A DNA stretch of 64,000 nt. Origin: Sinomonas cyclohexanicum (GTDB lineage Bacteria > Actinomycetota > Actinomycetes > Actinomycetales > Micrococcaceae). The position numbers and the translations under genes were made by a program. The stretch spans positions 3,348,001 through 3,412,000 of the forward strand of contig NZ_AP024525.1 in assembly GCF_020886775.1 (NCBI RefSeq). The letters are read 5' to 3'. The notes under the pieces were generated by a model. That model made no database searches and was not told where the DNA came from. It worked only from the letters and a program-made list of their open reading frames with translations. Below, in pieces: positions 1 through 8,328 of this stretch; the first letter of the stretch is position 1, and each line of letters opens with the position of its first letter.

Positions 1-127
1 CCTGAAGACCGTCACCCTCGACCAGGCCAAAGCCCTTGCAGCTCAGGCCCTCGCCGAGCCCACCGCGGAGGAGGCCCGCGACAGGGTCCGTGCGGCCCTG
101 CCGGCCCTCGGCACGCTCGGCCTCTAG
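1..127 (+). CDS. ptsI: Phosphoenolpyruvate-protein phosphotransferase (PTS enzyme I), C-terminal end only
   Basis: Only the last 41 codons lie in the window, read from base 2 to a TAG at 125-127. The fragment is an Ala/Leu/Glu-rich helix pair ending LPALGTLGL, as at the C-terminus of actinobacterial enzyme I. The main support is position: the next gene, 46 bp downstream on the same strand, is HPr, the direct phosphoryl acceptor of enzyme I. Enzyme I takes phosphate from PEP in the cytoplasm and passes it to HPr. No catalytic residue is visible in this piece, so the call rests mostly on synteny. Confidence 0.6.
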   Translation, partial: LKTVTLDQAKALAAQALAEPTAEEARDRVRAALPALGTLGL

Positions 128-173
128 CATCAACCCCACCAACACCGGACCGCCGAACACCAAGGAGCACCAC

Positions 174-449
174 ATGGCAGAACGCACCGCTACGATCGGC
201 TCACGCGTGGGCCTGCACGCCCGCCCGGCCGCGATCTTCGCCGAGGCCGCCGGCGAGGCCGGCCTCGAGGTCACGATCGCGAAGGCCGGAGAACCCGCGG
301 ACGAGGCCATGGACGCCTCCAGCATCCTCTCCCTCATGAGCCTCGGCGCCGAATACGGCCAGCAGGTCATCCTCCGCGCCGAAGGCCCCGGCGCCGAAGA
401 GGCCCTCGACAGGCTCGTCACCGTCCTCGAAACCGACCACGACGCATAG
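174..449 (+). CDS. ptsH: Phosphocarrier protein HPr
   Basis: This 91-residue protein has the usual HPr length. The start is the ATG at 174, preceded by an AAGGAG ribosome binding site; the open frame continues further upstream but only as shadow. The active-site motif GLHARPA sits near residues 13-19 and contains the histidine phosphorylated by enzyme I. The regulatory-serine region reads DASSILSLMSLG around residues 43-54. HPr relays phosphate from enzyme I to sugar-specific EIIA domains. Its stop overlaps the GTG start of the next gene (TAGTG), which suggests one transcript from ptsI through the HAD hydrolase. Confidence 0.93.
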   Translation: MAERTATIGSRVGLHARPAAIFAEAAGEAGLEVTIAKAGEPADEAMDASSILSLMSLGAEYGQQVILRAEGPGAEEALDRLVTVLETDHDA

Positions 450-1282
450 TGCACCCCGTGGACAGGGCGCACGCCATCTTCCTCGATGTGGACGGCACGT
501 ACGCGGACCACGGGATCGTCCCCGAGGGCCACGTGCGGGCCGTCCGCGCCGCCCGCGAGCGGGGCCACCGCGTGCTGCTGTGCACCGGCCGCCCTGTGTC
601 GATGCTGCCCGAGAGCATTCTCGGCGCGGGCTTCGATGGGCTTGTGGCCAGCGCGGGGGCCTATGTCGAGGTGGACGGAACGGTGCTCGTCGACCGGCGG
701 TTCCCCGACCGGCTCGCCGTCAGGACGGTCGAGGTCCTCGACCGGCACCGCGCGGTCTATGTGCTCGAGGCCAAGGAGTCTCTGTACGTACCGCCGACCG
801 CGGAGGCGCGACTGCGCGACATCCTCCGCGAGCACTTCCGGCACGCCCCCGGCGGCCGCGCGACGGGCTCCTCCGCCATCCTCGATTCGCTGCGCGCCGA
901 TCCTCCCGCGGCCGGCTTCGCGAAGGTCTCGGTCTTCGACTCCGCGATCCCCGTGAAGGGCATCGCGGAGGAGATCGGCGGCGCGGTCGACGTCGTCGAG
1001 AACTCCATCGCCCAAGAGGGCCGCAACGCCGGAGAGGTGTTCCAGCGCGGGATCAGCAAGGCGGACGGCCTCGCGGCCGTCATGGAGCATCTCGGCATTG
1101 CCCGCGAGGACACGGTCGCGGTGGGCGACGGCGCCAACGACCTCGAGATGATCGCGTTCGCCGGGATCGGCGTCGCGATCGAGGGCTCGGCCCCGGAACT
1201 CCTCGCCGTCGCGGACGCGACCGCCGCGGGCCCGCGGGAGGAAGGCCTCGTCGCCGCGTTCGCCGCGCTTGGGCTGGCCTGA
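449..1282 (+). CDS. HAD-superfamily sugar-phosphatase-like hydrolase (Cof type)
   Basis: This is a 277-residue protein with a GTG start overlapping the HPr stop. The N-terminal catalytic motif FLDVDGTY gives nucleophile and acid/base Asp13 and Asp15. A central cap region follows, then the Mg-binding motif GDGAND near residues 226-231. This is the Cof/type IIB layout, whose members dephosphorylate sugar phosphates or cofactors. Co-transcription with the PTS carrier suggests relief of sugar-phosphate accumulation, but the substrate cannot be read from the sequence. Confidence 0.85.
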   Translation: MHPVDRAHAIFLDVDGTYADHGIVPEGHVRAVRAARERGHRVLLCTGRPVSMLPESILGAGFDGLVASAGAYVEVDGTVLVDRRFPDRLAVRTVEVLDRHRAVYVLEAKESLYVPPTAEARLRDILREHFRHAPGGRATGSSAILDSLRADPPAAGFAKVSVFDSAIPVKGIAEEIGGAVDVVENSIAQEGRNAGEVFQRGISKADGLAAVMEHLGIAREDTVAVGDGANDLEMIAFAGIGVAIEGSAPELLAVADATAAGPREEGLVAAFAALGLA

Positions 1283-1348
1283 GCATGCGTTGACCGTGGG
1301 CCCCCGTTGATAGGGTGGCGCCGCAGGCTGGATCGAGGAGGACCGGGT

Positions 1349-2455
1349 ATGACCACGACGTTCGTCTACATCGCGTGCGCAGGCGGGGGCGGCGCCGTCG
1401 ACGCCTTCGCGCTGGACCCCGAGTCCGGGACGCTTGAGCCCCTCACCCGTGTCGAGGTGGGGGGACGGGTCTCGGCCCTCGCGCTCGATCCCGCCGGAAT
1501 CCTGTACGCCGGCGTGAACGGGACCCCCAACCGCACGGTCGCCCTGTCCCTGGACCCGGCGACGGGCGCCGCGTCCCCTGCCGGCGAGCGGGACGTGCCC
1601 GTGACCACGTGCTTCCTCTCGCTCGCCGGGGACGGCTCGGGCGGCCAGTCGCTGTACAGCGCCTCGTACCACGAGGGCGTCACGGTCGGCTACGCGGCGC
1701 CGCTGGAGCCGGGCGCCCCGGTGACGGAGTACAATTCCGGCCCCAACAGCCACTGCGCCGTCCCGAGCCCGGACGGCGCGTACGTCTACGCGGCTTCCCT
1801 CGGGGCCGACCGGATCTCATGGTTCGCTGCCCCGCCGACCACGGGCCGCGGCGAGGCAGCCACGGGAGGCGGCCAGCCCGCCGTCGTGCGTCCCGTGGGA
1901 ACGGTGGACGCCGCGCCGGGTTCTGGTCCGCGGTTCCTCCGCCACACCGAGGACGGCCGCCGCGCCTACGTGGTCCACGAGCGGACCGGGACCGTGGATG
2001 TGTACAGCCGCGACGCGGACTCGGGCGCGCTCGAGCTCCTCCAGCGGATCTCCGCCGTGGAGAGCCTGGGCCTCGCCCCCGGCCCGGTCCGAGGACCTGA
2101 CACCCCGAACCCCGGCCCGCACGTCGTGTGGTGCGCCGACGTGCGCCTCACCCCGGACGAGCGGTTCCTGTACGCGACCGAGCGCTCCACGAGCACCATC
2201 GCATGCTTTGCCGCAGGCAAGGACGGCGGCCAGGAGGAGGGTCGCCTTACGTTCGTGCGCCGCACCGAGACGGAGGCCCAGCCGCGGATCATCGCCGTGG
2301 ATCCCTCCGGGCGGTGGCTCCTCGCGTGCGGCGAGCGCTCGGATCACGTGACCGTCTACGCGATCGGGCCCGACGGCGAGCTCGACCCGGCCTTCCGCGC
2401 CGCGACCGCCGCGGGCCCGCTGTGGATCGAGTTCTGGAGGCCTGCGCCGGCCTGA
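1349..2455 (+). CDS. Lactonase family protein (7-bladed beta-propeller, 6-phosphogluconolactonase-like)
   Basis: The ATG at 1349 follows a GAGGAGGA ribosome binding site and gives 368 residues; an upstream in-frame extension has no such site. The sequence has the repeating blade pattern of the YbhE/Pgl lactonase family, including FVYIACAGGGG at the N-terminus, NSHCAVPSPDGAYVYAAS in the middle and VRLTPDERFLYATERSTST late. YbhE-type enzymes hydrolyse 6-phosphogluconolactone, but many relatives act on other lactones. A surface loop (residues about 170-182, GGGQPAVVRPVG) carries one copy of the dispersed 11-mer described in the findings. Confidence 0.8.
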   Translation: MTTTFVYIACAGGGGAVDAFALDPESGTLEPLTRVEVGGRVSALALDPAGILYAGVNGTPNRTVALSLDPATGAASPAGERDVPVTTCFLSLAGDGSGGQSLYSASYHEGVTVGYAAPLEPGAPVTEYNSGPNSHCAVPSPDGAYVYAASLGADRISWFAAPPTTGRGEAATGGGQPAVVRPVGTVDAAPGSGPRFLRHTEDGRRAYVVHERTGTVDVYSRDADSGALELLQRISAVESLGLAPGPVRGPDTPNPGPHVVWCADVRLTPDERFLYATERSTSTIACFAAGKDGGQEEGRLTFVRRTETEAQPRIIAVDPSGRWLLACGERSDHVTVYAIGPDGELDPAFRAATAAGPLWIEFWRPAPA

Positions 2456-2539
2456 GGCAGCCGGTGCCCGGCCGCGCCGGCGCGCCCCCTCGCCCACCGC
2501 GGCCCCCTAAGCCCGCCCCCGCCCCAGTAGGGTTAACGC

Positions 2540-5008
2540 ATGGGTGACGCGGGGACCGCACAGCAGACGTCCGACGCCGCGCGCGGGCTGACCGCCGCCG
2601 AGGTCGCCGAGCGCGTGGGGGACGGCCGGACCAACGACGTCCCGCCGCGCGCCAGCCGGAGCGCGTGGGAGATCGTCCGCTCGAACGTGTTCACGCGCAT
2701 CAACGCGATCTTCGCCCTGCTCGCGGTGATCATCTTCTCCACCGGCCATCTCCTCGACGGGCTGTTCGCGGGCCTGATCGTGGCGAACTCGATCGTCGGG
2801 ATCGTCCAGGAGCTCCGGGCCAAGCGCACGCTGGACAAGCTCGCCATCGTGGGGCAGGCCCACCCGCAGGTCCGCCGCGACGGGTACACGGCCGCGATCC
2901 CGCCGCACGAGATCGTCCTCGACGACGTGATCGAGCTCGGCCCCGGCGACCAGGCCGTGGTGGACGGCGAGGTCCTCGCCGCGGAGGGCCTCGAGCTGGA
3001 CGAGTCCCTCCTCACCGGGGAGGCGGACCCGATCCCCAAGGGACCCGGCAGCCCGGTCCTCTCCGGCTCGTACGTCTCCTCCGGCACGGGCCTGTACCGG
3101 GCCACGAAGGTGGGCCGCGAGGCGTACGCGGCGCAGCTCGAGGCCGAGGCGAGCAAGTTCACGCTCGTGAACTCCGAGCTCCGCAACGGCATCAACACGA
3201 TCCTCAAGGTCATCACGTGGCTGCTCATCCCCGCGGGCATCCTCTCCGTCTACAACCAGCTCACGGGCAGCGAGGCCCTCCCGGACGCGCTGCGGGGCAT
3301 GGTCGCCGCGCTCGTCCCGATGGTCCCCGAGGGCCTCATCCTCATGACCACGATCGCATTCGCCGTGGGGGTGGTCCGTCTGGGCCGGCGCAACTGCCTC
3401 GTCAACGAGCTCCCGGCGATCGAGGGCCTGGCCCGCGTGGACGTGGTGTGCGCGGACAAGACGGGCACCCTCACCGAGAACGCGATGGAGCTCGCGGAGG
3501 TGCGCGGGCTGGCTCACGACGACGCTGCGCACCGCAGGCAGGCAGAGCTCGCCCTCGGGGCTCTCGCCGCCGCGGACAAGCGCCCCAATGCGAGCATGCA
3601 GGCCATCCGCGACGCGTTCCCGGACTCCCCGGGGTGGACCGCCGTGGAGACTCTGCCATTCTCCTCGGCGCGCAAGTACGGCGGCGTCGCGTTCGAGGGC
3701 CATGGTGCGTGGCTGCTCGGCGCCCCGGACGTGCTGCTGCCCGAGGGATCGCCCGCGCGGGCCGAGGCCGAGGAGACCGGCGCACGCGGGCTGCGCGTGC
3801 TGCTGCTCGCCCGCGCCGAGGGGCTGCCGGCCGCCCGCGCGGGAGCGCCCTCCAGCGGCGAGCCCTCGGCCGCGGGCCAACCAGCCGCCGTCGTGCGCAC
3901 GCCCGCGCCGCAGGCACTGCCTCGGCTCCAGCCTGAGGCGCTCGTGGTGCTCGAGCAGAAGGTGCGCGTGGACGTGCGCGCCACCTTGGACTACTTCGAA
4001 GCGCAGAAGGTGACGGTCAAGGTCATCTCGGGCGACAACGCGGCCTCGGTCGGGTCGGTCGCGGGGCAGCTCGCGCTGCCCGGCGCGGACGCCCCCGTGG
4101 ATGCCCGTACGCTTCCGGACGACGGCGAGGGGCTCGCGGGGGTGCTCGAGGAGCGGGCCGTGTTCGGCCGGGTCAGCCCGTCGCAGAAGCGCGGCATGGT
4201 GCGGGCGCTGCAGTCACGCGGGCACACCGTGGCGATGACAGGCGACGGCGTCAACGACGTGCTCGCGCTCAAGGACGCGGACATCGGCGTGGCGATGGGC
4301 GCGGGCAGCCCCGCCGCGCGCGCGGTCGCCCAGATCGTGCTGCTGGACAACAGGTTCGCGACCCTCCCCCACGTGGTCGGCGAGGGCCGGCGCGTGATCG
4401 GGAACATCGAGCGGGTCGCGAACCTGTTCCTGACCAAGACCGTGTACTCGGTGCTGCTCGCGCTCATGGTGGGCGTGCCCGGGCTGATCGGGTTCGACCC
4501 GCTCCCGTACCCGTTCCTGCCGCGGCACGTGACGATCACGGGGTGGTTCACGATCGGCCTGCCGGCGTTCGTCCTCTCCCTCGCGCCGAACCACGACCGC
4601 GCGCGGCCGGGGTTCGTGGGGCGGGTCATGCGGATGGCCATCCCCGCCGGCGTCGTGATCGCGGTGGCGTGCTTCACGTGCTATCTGCTGGTCCGCCCGT
4701 CCGTGGCAGCGGGGACCACCACGCAGGTGCAGGCGAGCACGTCGGCGCTCATCACGCTCATCGCGATAGCCCTGTGGGTGCTTGCGATCGTGGCCCGCCC
4801 GTACGCGTGGTGGAAGGTGCTGCTCGTCGCGGTGATGATGGGGGCCTCGTTCGCGATGTTCGCGCTCCCGTTCACGCGCGAGGTGTTCGAGCTCGACCCG
4901 GGCAACTGGTCCCACACGTGGACCGCGCTGGTCTGCGCGGGGATCGGGATCGTGCTCGTGGAGCTCGCCTGGTGGGTCGACGGGTGGCTGCGGAGCCGCA
5001 AGGCCTGA
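2540..5008 (+). CDS. ctpE: Cation-translocating P-type ATPase, CtpE-like
   Basis: This 822-residue protein resembles, as I recall it, mycobacterial CtpE, reported as a Ca2+ P-type ATPase. Visible landmarks are the actuator TGEAD at 159-163, the VPEGL transmembrane motif at 262-266, the phosphorylation motif DKTGTLT with Asp306, and the hinge motif [16 protein letters not shown]. Membrane helices surround residues 50-90, 220-285 and the C-terminal 200 residues. A Ser/Pro/Ala-rich insert (about 435-460) in the nucleotide domain carries one dispersed 11-mer. No ribosome binding site is evident. A TAGGGT box 6 bp before the ATG suggests a leaderless mRNA. Confidence 0.88.
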   Translation: MGDAGTAQQTSDAARGLTAAEVAERVGDGRTNDVPPRASRSAWEIVRSNVFTRINAIFALLAVIIFSTGHLLDGLFAGLIVANSIVGIVQELRAKRTLDKLAIVGQAHPQVRRDGYTAAIPPHEIVLDDVIELGPGDQAVVDGEVLAAEGLELDESLLTGEADPIPKGPGSPVLSGSYVSSGTGLYRATKVGREAYAAQLEAEASKFTLVNSELRNGINTILKVITWLLIPAGILSVYNQLTGSEALPDALRGMVAALVPMVPEGLILMTTIAFAVGVVRLGRRNCLVNELPAIEGLARVDVVCADKTGTLTENAMELAEVRGLAHDDAAHRRQAELALGALAAADKRPNASMQAIRDAFPDSPGWTAVETLPFSSARKYGGVAFEGHGAWLLGAPDVLLPEGSPARAEAEETGARGLRVLLLARAEGLPAARAGAPSSGEPSAAGQPAAVVRTPAPQALPRLQPEALVVLEQKVRVDVRATLDYFEAQKVTVKVISGDNAASVGSVAGQLALPGADAPVDARTLPDDGEGLAGVLEERAVFGRVSPSQKRGMVRALQSRGHTVAMTGDGVNDVLALKDADIGVAMGAGSPAARAVAQIVLLDNRFATLPHVVGEGRRVIGNIERVANLFLTKTVYSVLLALMVGVPGLIGFDPLPYPFLPRHVTITGWFTIGLPAFVLSLAPNHDRARPGFVGRVMRMAIPAGVVIAVACFTCYLLVRPSVAAGTTTQVQASTSALITLIAIALWVLAIVARPYAWWKVLLVAVMMGASFAMFALPFTREVFELDPGNWSHTWTALVCAGIGIVLVELAWWVDGWLRSRKA
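3887..3898 (+). repeat. Dispersed 11/12-mer GCCGTCGTGCG(C), representative copy
   Basis: This is one of 16 exact copies of GCCGTCGTGCG that I count in the window. Plus-strand copies begin at 1880, 3887, 13706, 19488, 27935, 31679, 36945, 38897, 59082 and 59606. Minus-strand copies begin at 15076, 20005, 23511, 32501, 52479 and 63186. Ten or more continue to a 12-mer ending in C. Coding copies often read Ala-Val-Val-Arg in variable loops; intergenic copies sit in hairpins. See the finding on uptake-like sequences. Confidence 0.75.
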
Positions 5009-5050
5009 GCGCGTCCCGCCGCACGCAGAGCCCCGCCGGCAGGTCTGAGC

Positions 5051-5671
5051 CTAGGCTCCCTTGTCGTCGCAGAGCAGGTGGTGCCAGCTGTCGGCGAGCA
5101 CCTCGAGCGCGTGCTCGCGGTTCGGCTCGTACTTGCGCCGCGTCCACAGGGTGGCGACGAAGTCGAGCTGCGTGAACGCGAGGGTTCCGCGGATGTGCCG
5201 GGTCTCCTCGGAGAACCGGCTGGCCTGCTCCATGCCCTTGACGATGTCGGAGATGACTTCCTCGTGCCATTCCTCGACCATGGCCCGCACCTCGTGGTCA
5301 ACCGCCGCGGCCTCGTCGAGCACGTCGAGGTACGGACGGAAGACCGGCCACAGCGCCGCCCGCGACTCCAGCCACGCCAGGATGCCCCCCAGCTCGCCCT
5401 CGCGGACCACGTCGACGAGCTCCGGCGCCGTCGAGGCGTCTCCCGGGCCGAACGCGCGCTCGAGCAGGAGGTTCACCCGGGCCATGAAGTCCCTCATGAG
5501 GTCCGTGCGGGATGGATAGTACGCATAGAACGTGACCCGGGTGGTCCCGGCCGCGGCGGCGATCTCATCGATCGTCGTTGCGGCGTAGCCCTTCTCGACG
5601 AACAGCTCGAGGGCGCGCTCCACGATCGTGTCCCGGGTGAGCTGCTTCTGGGCTTCGCGGAGTGAGACCAT
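5051..5671 (-). CDS. TetR-family transcriptional regulator
   Basis: The protein has 206 residues. The N-terminal helix-turn-helix is typical of TetR: residues about 12-58 hold TIVERALELFVEKGYAATT followed by AGTTRVTFYAYY. The C-terminal ligand domain is diverged. It is the last gene of the leftward P450 unit, 9 bp after the ferredoxin reductase stop. It may also have its own promoter: the reductase stop TAG begins a TAGGAT box (5678-5683) located 6 bp before this ATG. It is the natural candidate to bind the inverted repeat at 10115-10168 and sense the island's substrate, but this is inferred from position only. Confidence 0.9.
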   Translation of the reverse strand: MVSLREAQKQLTRDTIVERALELFVEKGYAATTIDEIAAAAGTTRVTFYAYYPSRTDLMRDFMARVNLLLERAFGPGDASTAPELVDVVREGELGGILAWLESRAALWPVFRPYLDVLDEAAAVDHEVRAMVEEWHEEVISDIVKGMEQASRFSEETRHIRGTLAFTQLDFVATLWTRRKYEPNREHALEVLADSWHHLLCDDKGA

Positions 5672-5680
5672 GGCTCAATC

Positions 5681-6883
5681 CTAGGCGGGCTGCGGGGCGC
5701 GGCCGACGGCGGGCATATGCCCCTCGCGGGCCAGTCGCCTCAGTTTGGGGACCGGAATGCGGTAGTTGATCGCCGCCGCGGTCCCGGACCCGTCACTGCT
5801 TCCCCCGCTCCGCTCACCGTTCCACCGCAGGAGCCACGAGTCCTCCCCGGCACCTGCCTCGCTCGAATCCGGCACTCCAACCACCGGGGTGTGGCCGACT
5901 GCCTTGAGGGACAGCCCGAACCCCTCGGTCCAGAAGTATGGCTCGAAGTCGAGCGCCGGTGCGGCGTCGCCATCGAGCAGCCCCAGCGCGGCCGTCTTGG
6001 CCTGGTCGATCGCGCTCGTCCAGAGCGGCACCCGGCCGAGCCCGCGCCGCGTCGGGAAGTGCGCGACGTCGCCCGCCGCGACGATCTCCGGCCGCACCCG
6101 CCCACGCGAGTCCACGCGCAGCGTCCCGTCGACGAGCAGGCCCGAGCCTGCGAGCCAGCCGACGTTCGGCTCGTCGCCGGCGGCGGTGACCACGAGGTCC
6201 GCCGCGATCTCGGTCCCGTCCGCGAGGACCACACGGGTCTCCGCGGCCGAGCCGACGAACCTGGCCTTGCCGCCGTCCACGATGCGCAGGCCGCGCCCGA
6301 GCGCAGCGGACGTGAAGAGCCCCGAGAGGTGGTCGCCGAGCTGGCGCGCGAGGGGCGCACCGTCGGAGACAAGGGTGACCTCGCAGCCGGACTGCAGGCA
6401 GCCCGAAGCCACCTCCATGCCGAGCGGGCCGCCGCCGATCACCACGACCGAGGGGTGCTCGGCGACGCGTCGCTTGAGCTCGAGCGCGTCCTCGATCGTG
6501 CGGAGGGTGAGCTCGGCGTCGTCGCGCGTCTGCTCCTTCCCGGCGTGCCGGCCGAGGCGCCGCGCACGCGAGCCCGACGCGATGACGAGGCCGTCGTACG
6601 GGAGGCGGTCGCCGCCGTCGAGCATCACGAGGCGGGCCCCCGGGTCGAGCCCCACCGCGGCGACGCCGAGCAGCGCCGCCGCCCCATGGGTCGGCTCAGG
6701 CAGCAGGTGGGCGTCCAGCTCGTCTTGCCCGTGCAGGAGCGCCTTCGAGAGGGCCGGGCGGCTGTACGGGTGGTGGGACTCGGCCCCGACCACCGTCAGC
6801 TCGCCGTCGAACCCTGCCGAGCGCAGGGAATCGCATGCCGTGAGCCCTGCGATCCCGTTGCCGACGACCACGATGCGCTTCAC
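5681..6883 (-). CDS. Ferredoxin reductase (FAD/NAD(P)H-dependent) of the P450 system
   Basis: With a GTG start at 6883 that overlaps the ferredoxin stop by 4 bp (GTGA), the product has 400 residues; an earlier ATG would run into the ferredoxin gene. The FAD motif VVVGNGIAGLTACDS is at the N-terminus. A second Rossmann motif, VVIGGGPLGMEVASG, binds NAD(P)H mid-protein. The later conserved Asp motif reads VAAGDVAHF. This is the putidaredoxin reductase/rubredoxin reductase fold. It should pass electrons from NAD(P)H to the adjacent 3-Cys ferredoxin and on to the P450. Confidence 0.93.
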   Translation of the reverse strand: MKRIVVVGNGIAGLTACDSLRSAGFDGELTVVGAESHHPYSRPALSKALLHGQDELDAHLLPEPTHGAAALLGVAAVGLDPGARLVMLDGGDRLPYDGLVIASGSRARRLGRHAGKEQTRDDAELTLRTIEDALELKRRVAEHPSVVVIGGGPLGMEVASGCLQSGCEVTLVSDGAPLARQLGDHLSGLFTSAALGRGLRIVDGGKARFVGSAAETRVVLADGTEIAADLVVTAAGDEPNVGWLAGSGLLVDGTLRVDSRGRVRPEIVAAGDVAHFPTRRGLGRVPLWTSAIDQAKTAALGLLDGDAAPALDFEPYFWTEGFGLSLKAVGHTPVVGVPDSSEAGAGEDSWLLRWNGERSGGSSDGSGTAAAINYRIPVPKLRRLAREGHMPAVGRAPQPA

Positions 6884-7089
6884 GAGGAGACCAGCTTCAG
6901 CGCCGCGACGGGACACACCCGCACGGCGGCCTTCGCGGCCTCGACGTCCGCGCCGTCGGCCTCATCGAGAACCGGGAGGTCGATGACGAGCTCGCCGTCG
7001 TCGTCCAGATGCATGAGATGGGGCGCGGCCTCCTCGCAGAGGCCGTGGCCCTCGCAGCGGGAGCGGTCCAGTTCGATCCTCAAGCTCAT
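6880..7089 (-). CDS. P450-type ferredoxin, 3-Cys (probable [3Fe-4S])
   Basis: This 69-residue protein begins at the ATG 7087-7089, overlapping the P450 stop (ATGA). It contains Cys12-xx-His15-xx-Cys18 and Cys59-Pro, so the second cysteine of a classic [4Fe-4S] site is replaced by histidine. This pattern is known from ferredoxins encoded beside actinobacterial P450s, which often bind [3Fe-4S]. The chain is highly acidic, suited to docking with its redox partners. Overlaps on both sides tie it tightly to the P450 and the reductase. Confidence 0.93.
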   Translation of the reverse strand: MSLRIELDRSRCEGHGLCEEAAPHLMHLDDDGELVIDLPVLDEADGADVEAAKAAVRVCPVAALKLVSS

Positions 7090-8273
7090 GCTGCCACGAC
7101 CTTCACGACGCGGAGCTCCTCGATGCTGCGGGTGATGTTGGTGGGCACGCGGACCGGCTCGGCGATCTCCATGGACTTCACCTGGTGGGCGAGCGCGGCG
7201 ATGATCGCGTGGCCCTCGAGGCGTGCGAGGCCCTGGCCCGCGCAGCCGTGCGGGCCGTAGCCGAACGAGAGGTGATCGGTCGGGTTGCGGGTGACGTCGA
7301 ACTCGTCCGGGTTCTCGTAGTGGCGCGGATCGTGGTTGCCCGCGCCGAAGAGGATGCCGATCTGGGCGCCCTTCGGGACGATGACACCGTCGATCTCCAC
7401 CTCGCGGGTCGTGGTGCGGCCCCAGATGTGCAGGGGCGGCCAGAAGCGCAGGACCTCGGCGAACGCTGCGGGGACCAGGTCCGGGTTCTGCCGGACGAGC
7501 TCGAGCTGCTCGGGGTGGCGGCCGAAGAGCGCCACGATGTTGCCGATCGCGGCGATCGTGCTGTCGACGCCGGCGCCCAGGTACTGGTGGATGATATGGC
7601 CGGCGGAGCCCTCGGGAATCGCCCCGCGGGCCTCCGCATCGAAGATCCCGCGCCCGATCGAGCCCGGCGTGAGGTCCTCGGCCGTGACCGAGGAGCACCA
7701 GCCGTACAGCTCGCCGGCGATCGGGAAGTTCTCCTGCGTGCGGCGGTTCATGGGACCGATAACCTGCATGGCGGCCTGGCCCCAGCGGAGCATGTTCTCC
7801 TTCACGGGCCCGGTGAAGCCGATCAGGTCGGAGACCACCTCGAGCGGGAACGCCCTCGCGAGGGCGTCGATGGCCTCGAAGCTGCCCGTGGCGGCGAGCT
7901 CGGCGACGAGCTTGTCCGCCTTCTCATCGATCGTGACCTTGAGCCCACGCAGGGCGCGCGGGGTGAGGTTCTGGGTCAGGGTGGCGCGCAGCTGCGTGTG
8001 CAAGGGCGGATCCGAGGCGAGGGAGGTGCCCTGGAGTGCCTCGTTGACCATCGGGTTGAAGCCGAGCGAGGTGGACGAGTATGTCTCGGGGTCGCCGAGC
8101 GCGTCCCGGATCACATCGTAGCGGGTCAGGACGTACACATCGTTCTTGGGGAGATAGACCACGCTGGCCTTCTCGCGCAGCTCGGTATAGGCCGGGAACG
8201 GATCGACGGTGACGGCGTCGTCCCAGATGTCGATGTCAGACTCGACGATGCCGGAATCGGAACGGGTAGCCAT
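7086..8273 (-). CDS. Cytochrome P450 monooxygenase
   Basis: The protein has 395 residues, normal for soluble bacterial P450s. The heme-thiolate motif FGYGPHGCAGQGLA places the axial Cys at 344. The I-helix oxygen-activation motif is AGVDST and the K-helix ExxR appears as EVLR. With its own ferredoxin and reductase it forms a complete class I three-component system. It lies 55 bp downstream of the MFS gene and probably shares its promoter at 10101-10129. The substrate is unknown. The divergent genes encode several ester and lactone hydrolases and a second monooxygenase, so it probably starts or continues oxidative breakdown of a carbon source. Confidence 0.95.
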   Translation of the reverse strand: MATRSDSGIVESDIDIWDDAVTVDPFPAYTELREKASVVYLPKNDVYVLTRYDVIRDALGDPETYSSTSLGFNPMVNEALQGTSLASDPPLHTQLRATLTQNLTPRALRGLKVTIDEKADKLVAELAATGSFEAIDALARAFPLEVVSDLIGFTGPVKENMLRWGQAAMQVIGPMNRRTQENFPIAGELYGWCSSVTAEDLTPGSIGRGIFDAEARGAIPEGSAGHIIHQYLGAGVDSTIAAIGNIVALFGRHPEQLELVRQNPDLVPAAFAEVLRFWPPLHIWGRTTTREVEIDGVIVPKGAQIGILFGAGNHDPRHYENPDEFDVTRNPTDHLSFGYGPHGCAGQGLARLEGHAIIAALAHQVKSMEIAEPVRVPTNITRSIEELRVVKVVAA

Positions 8274-8328
8274 GGGTGGCTCCTTCTCTGTGTTCTGAGC
8301 TTGATCTGAAGTTCGGGGTCTGGTGTGG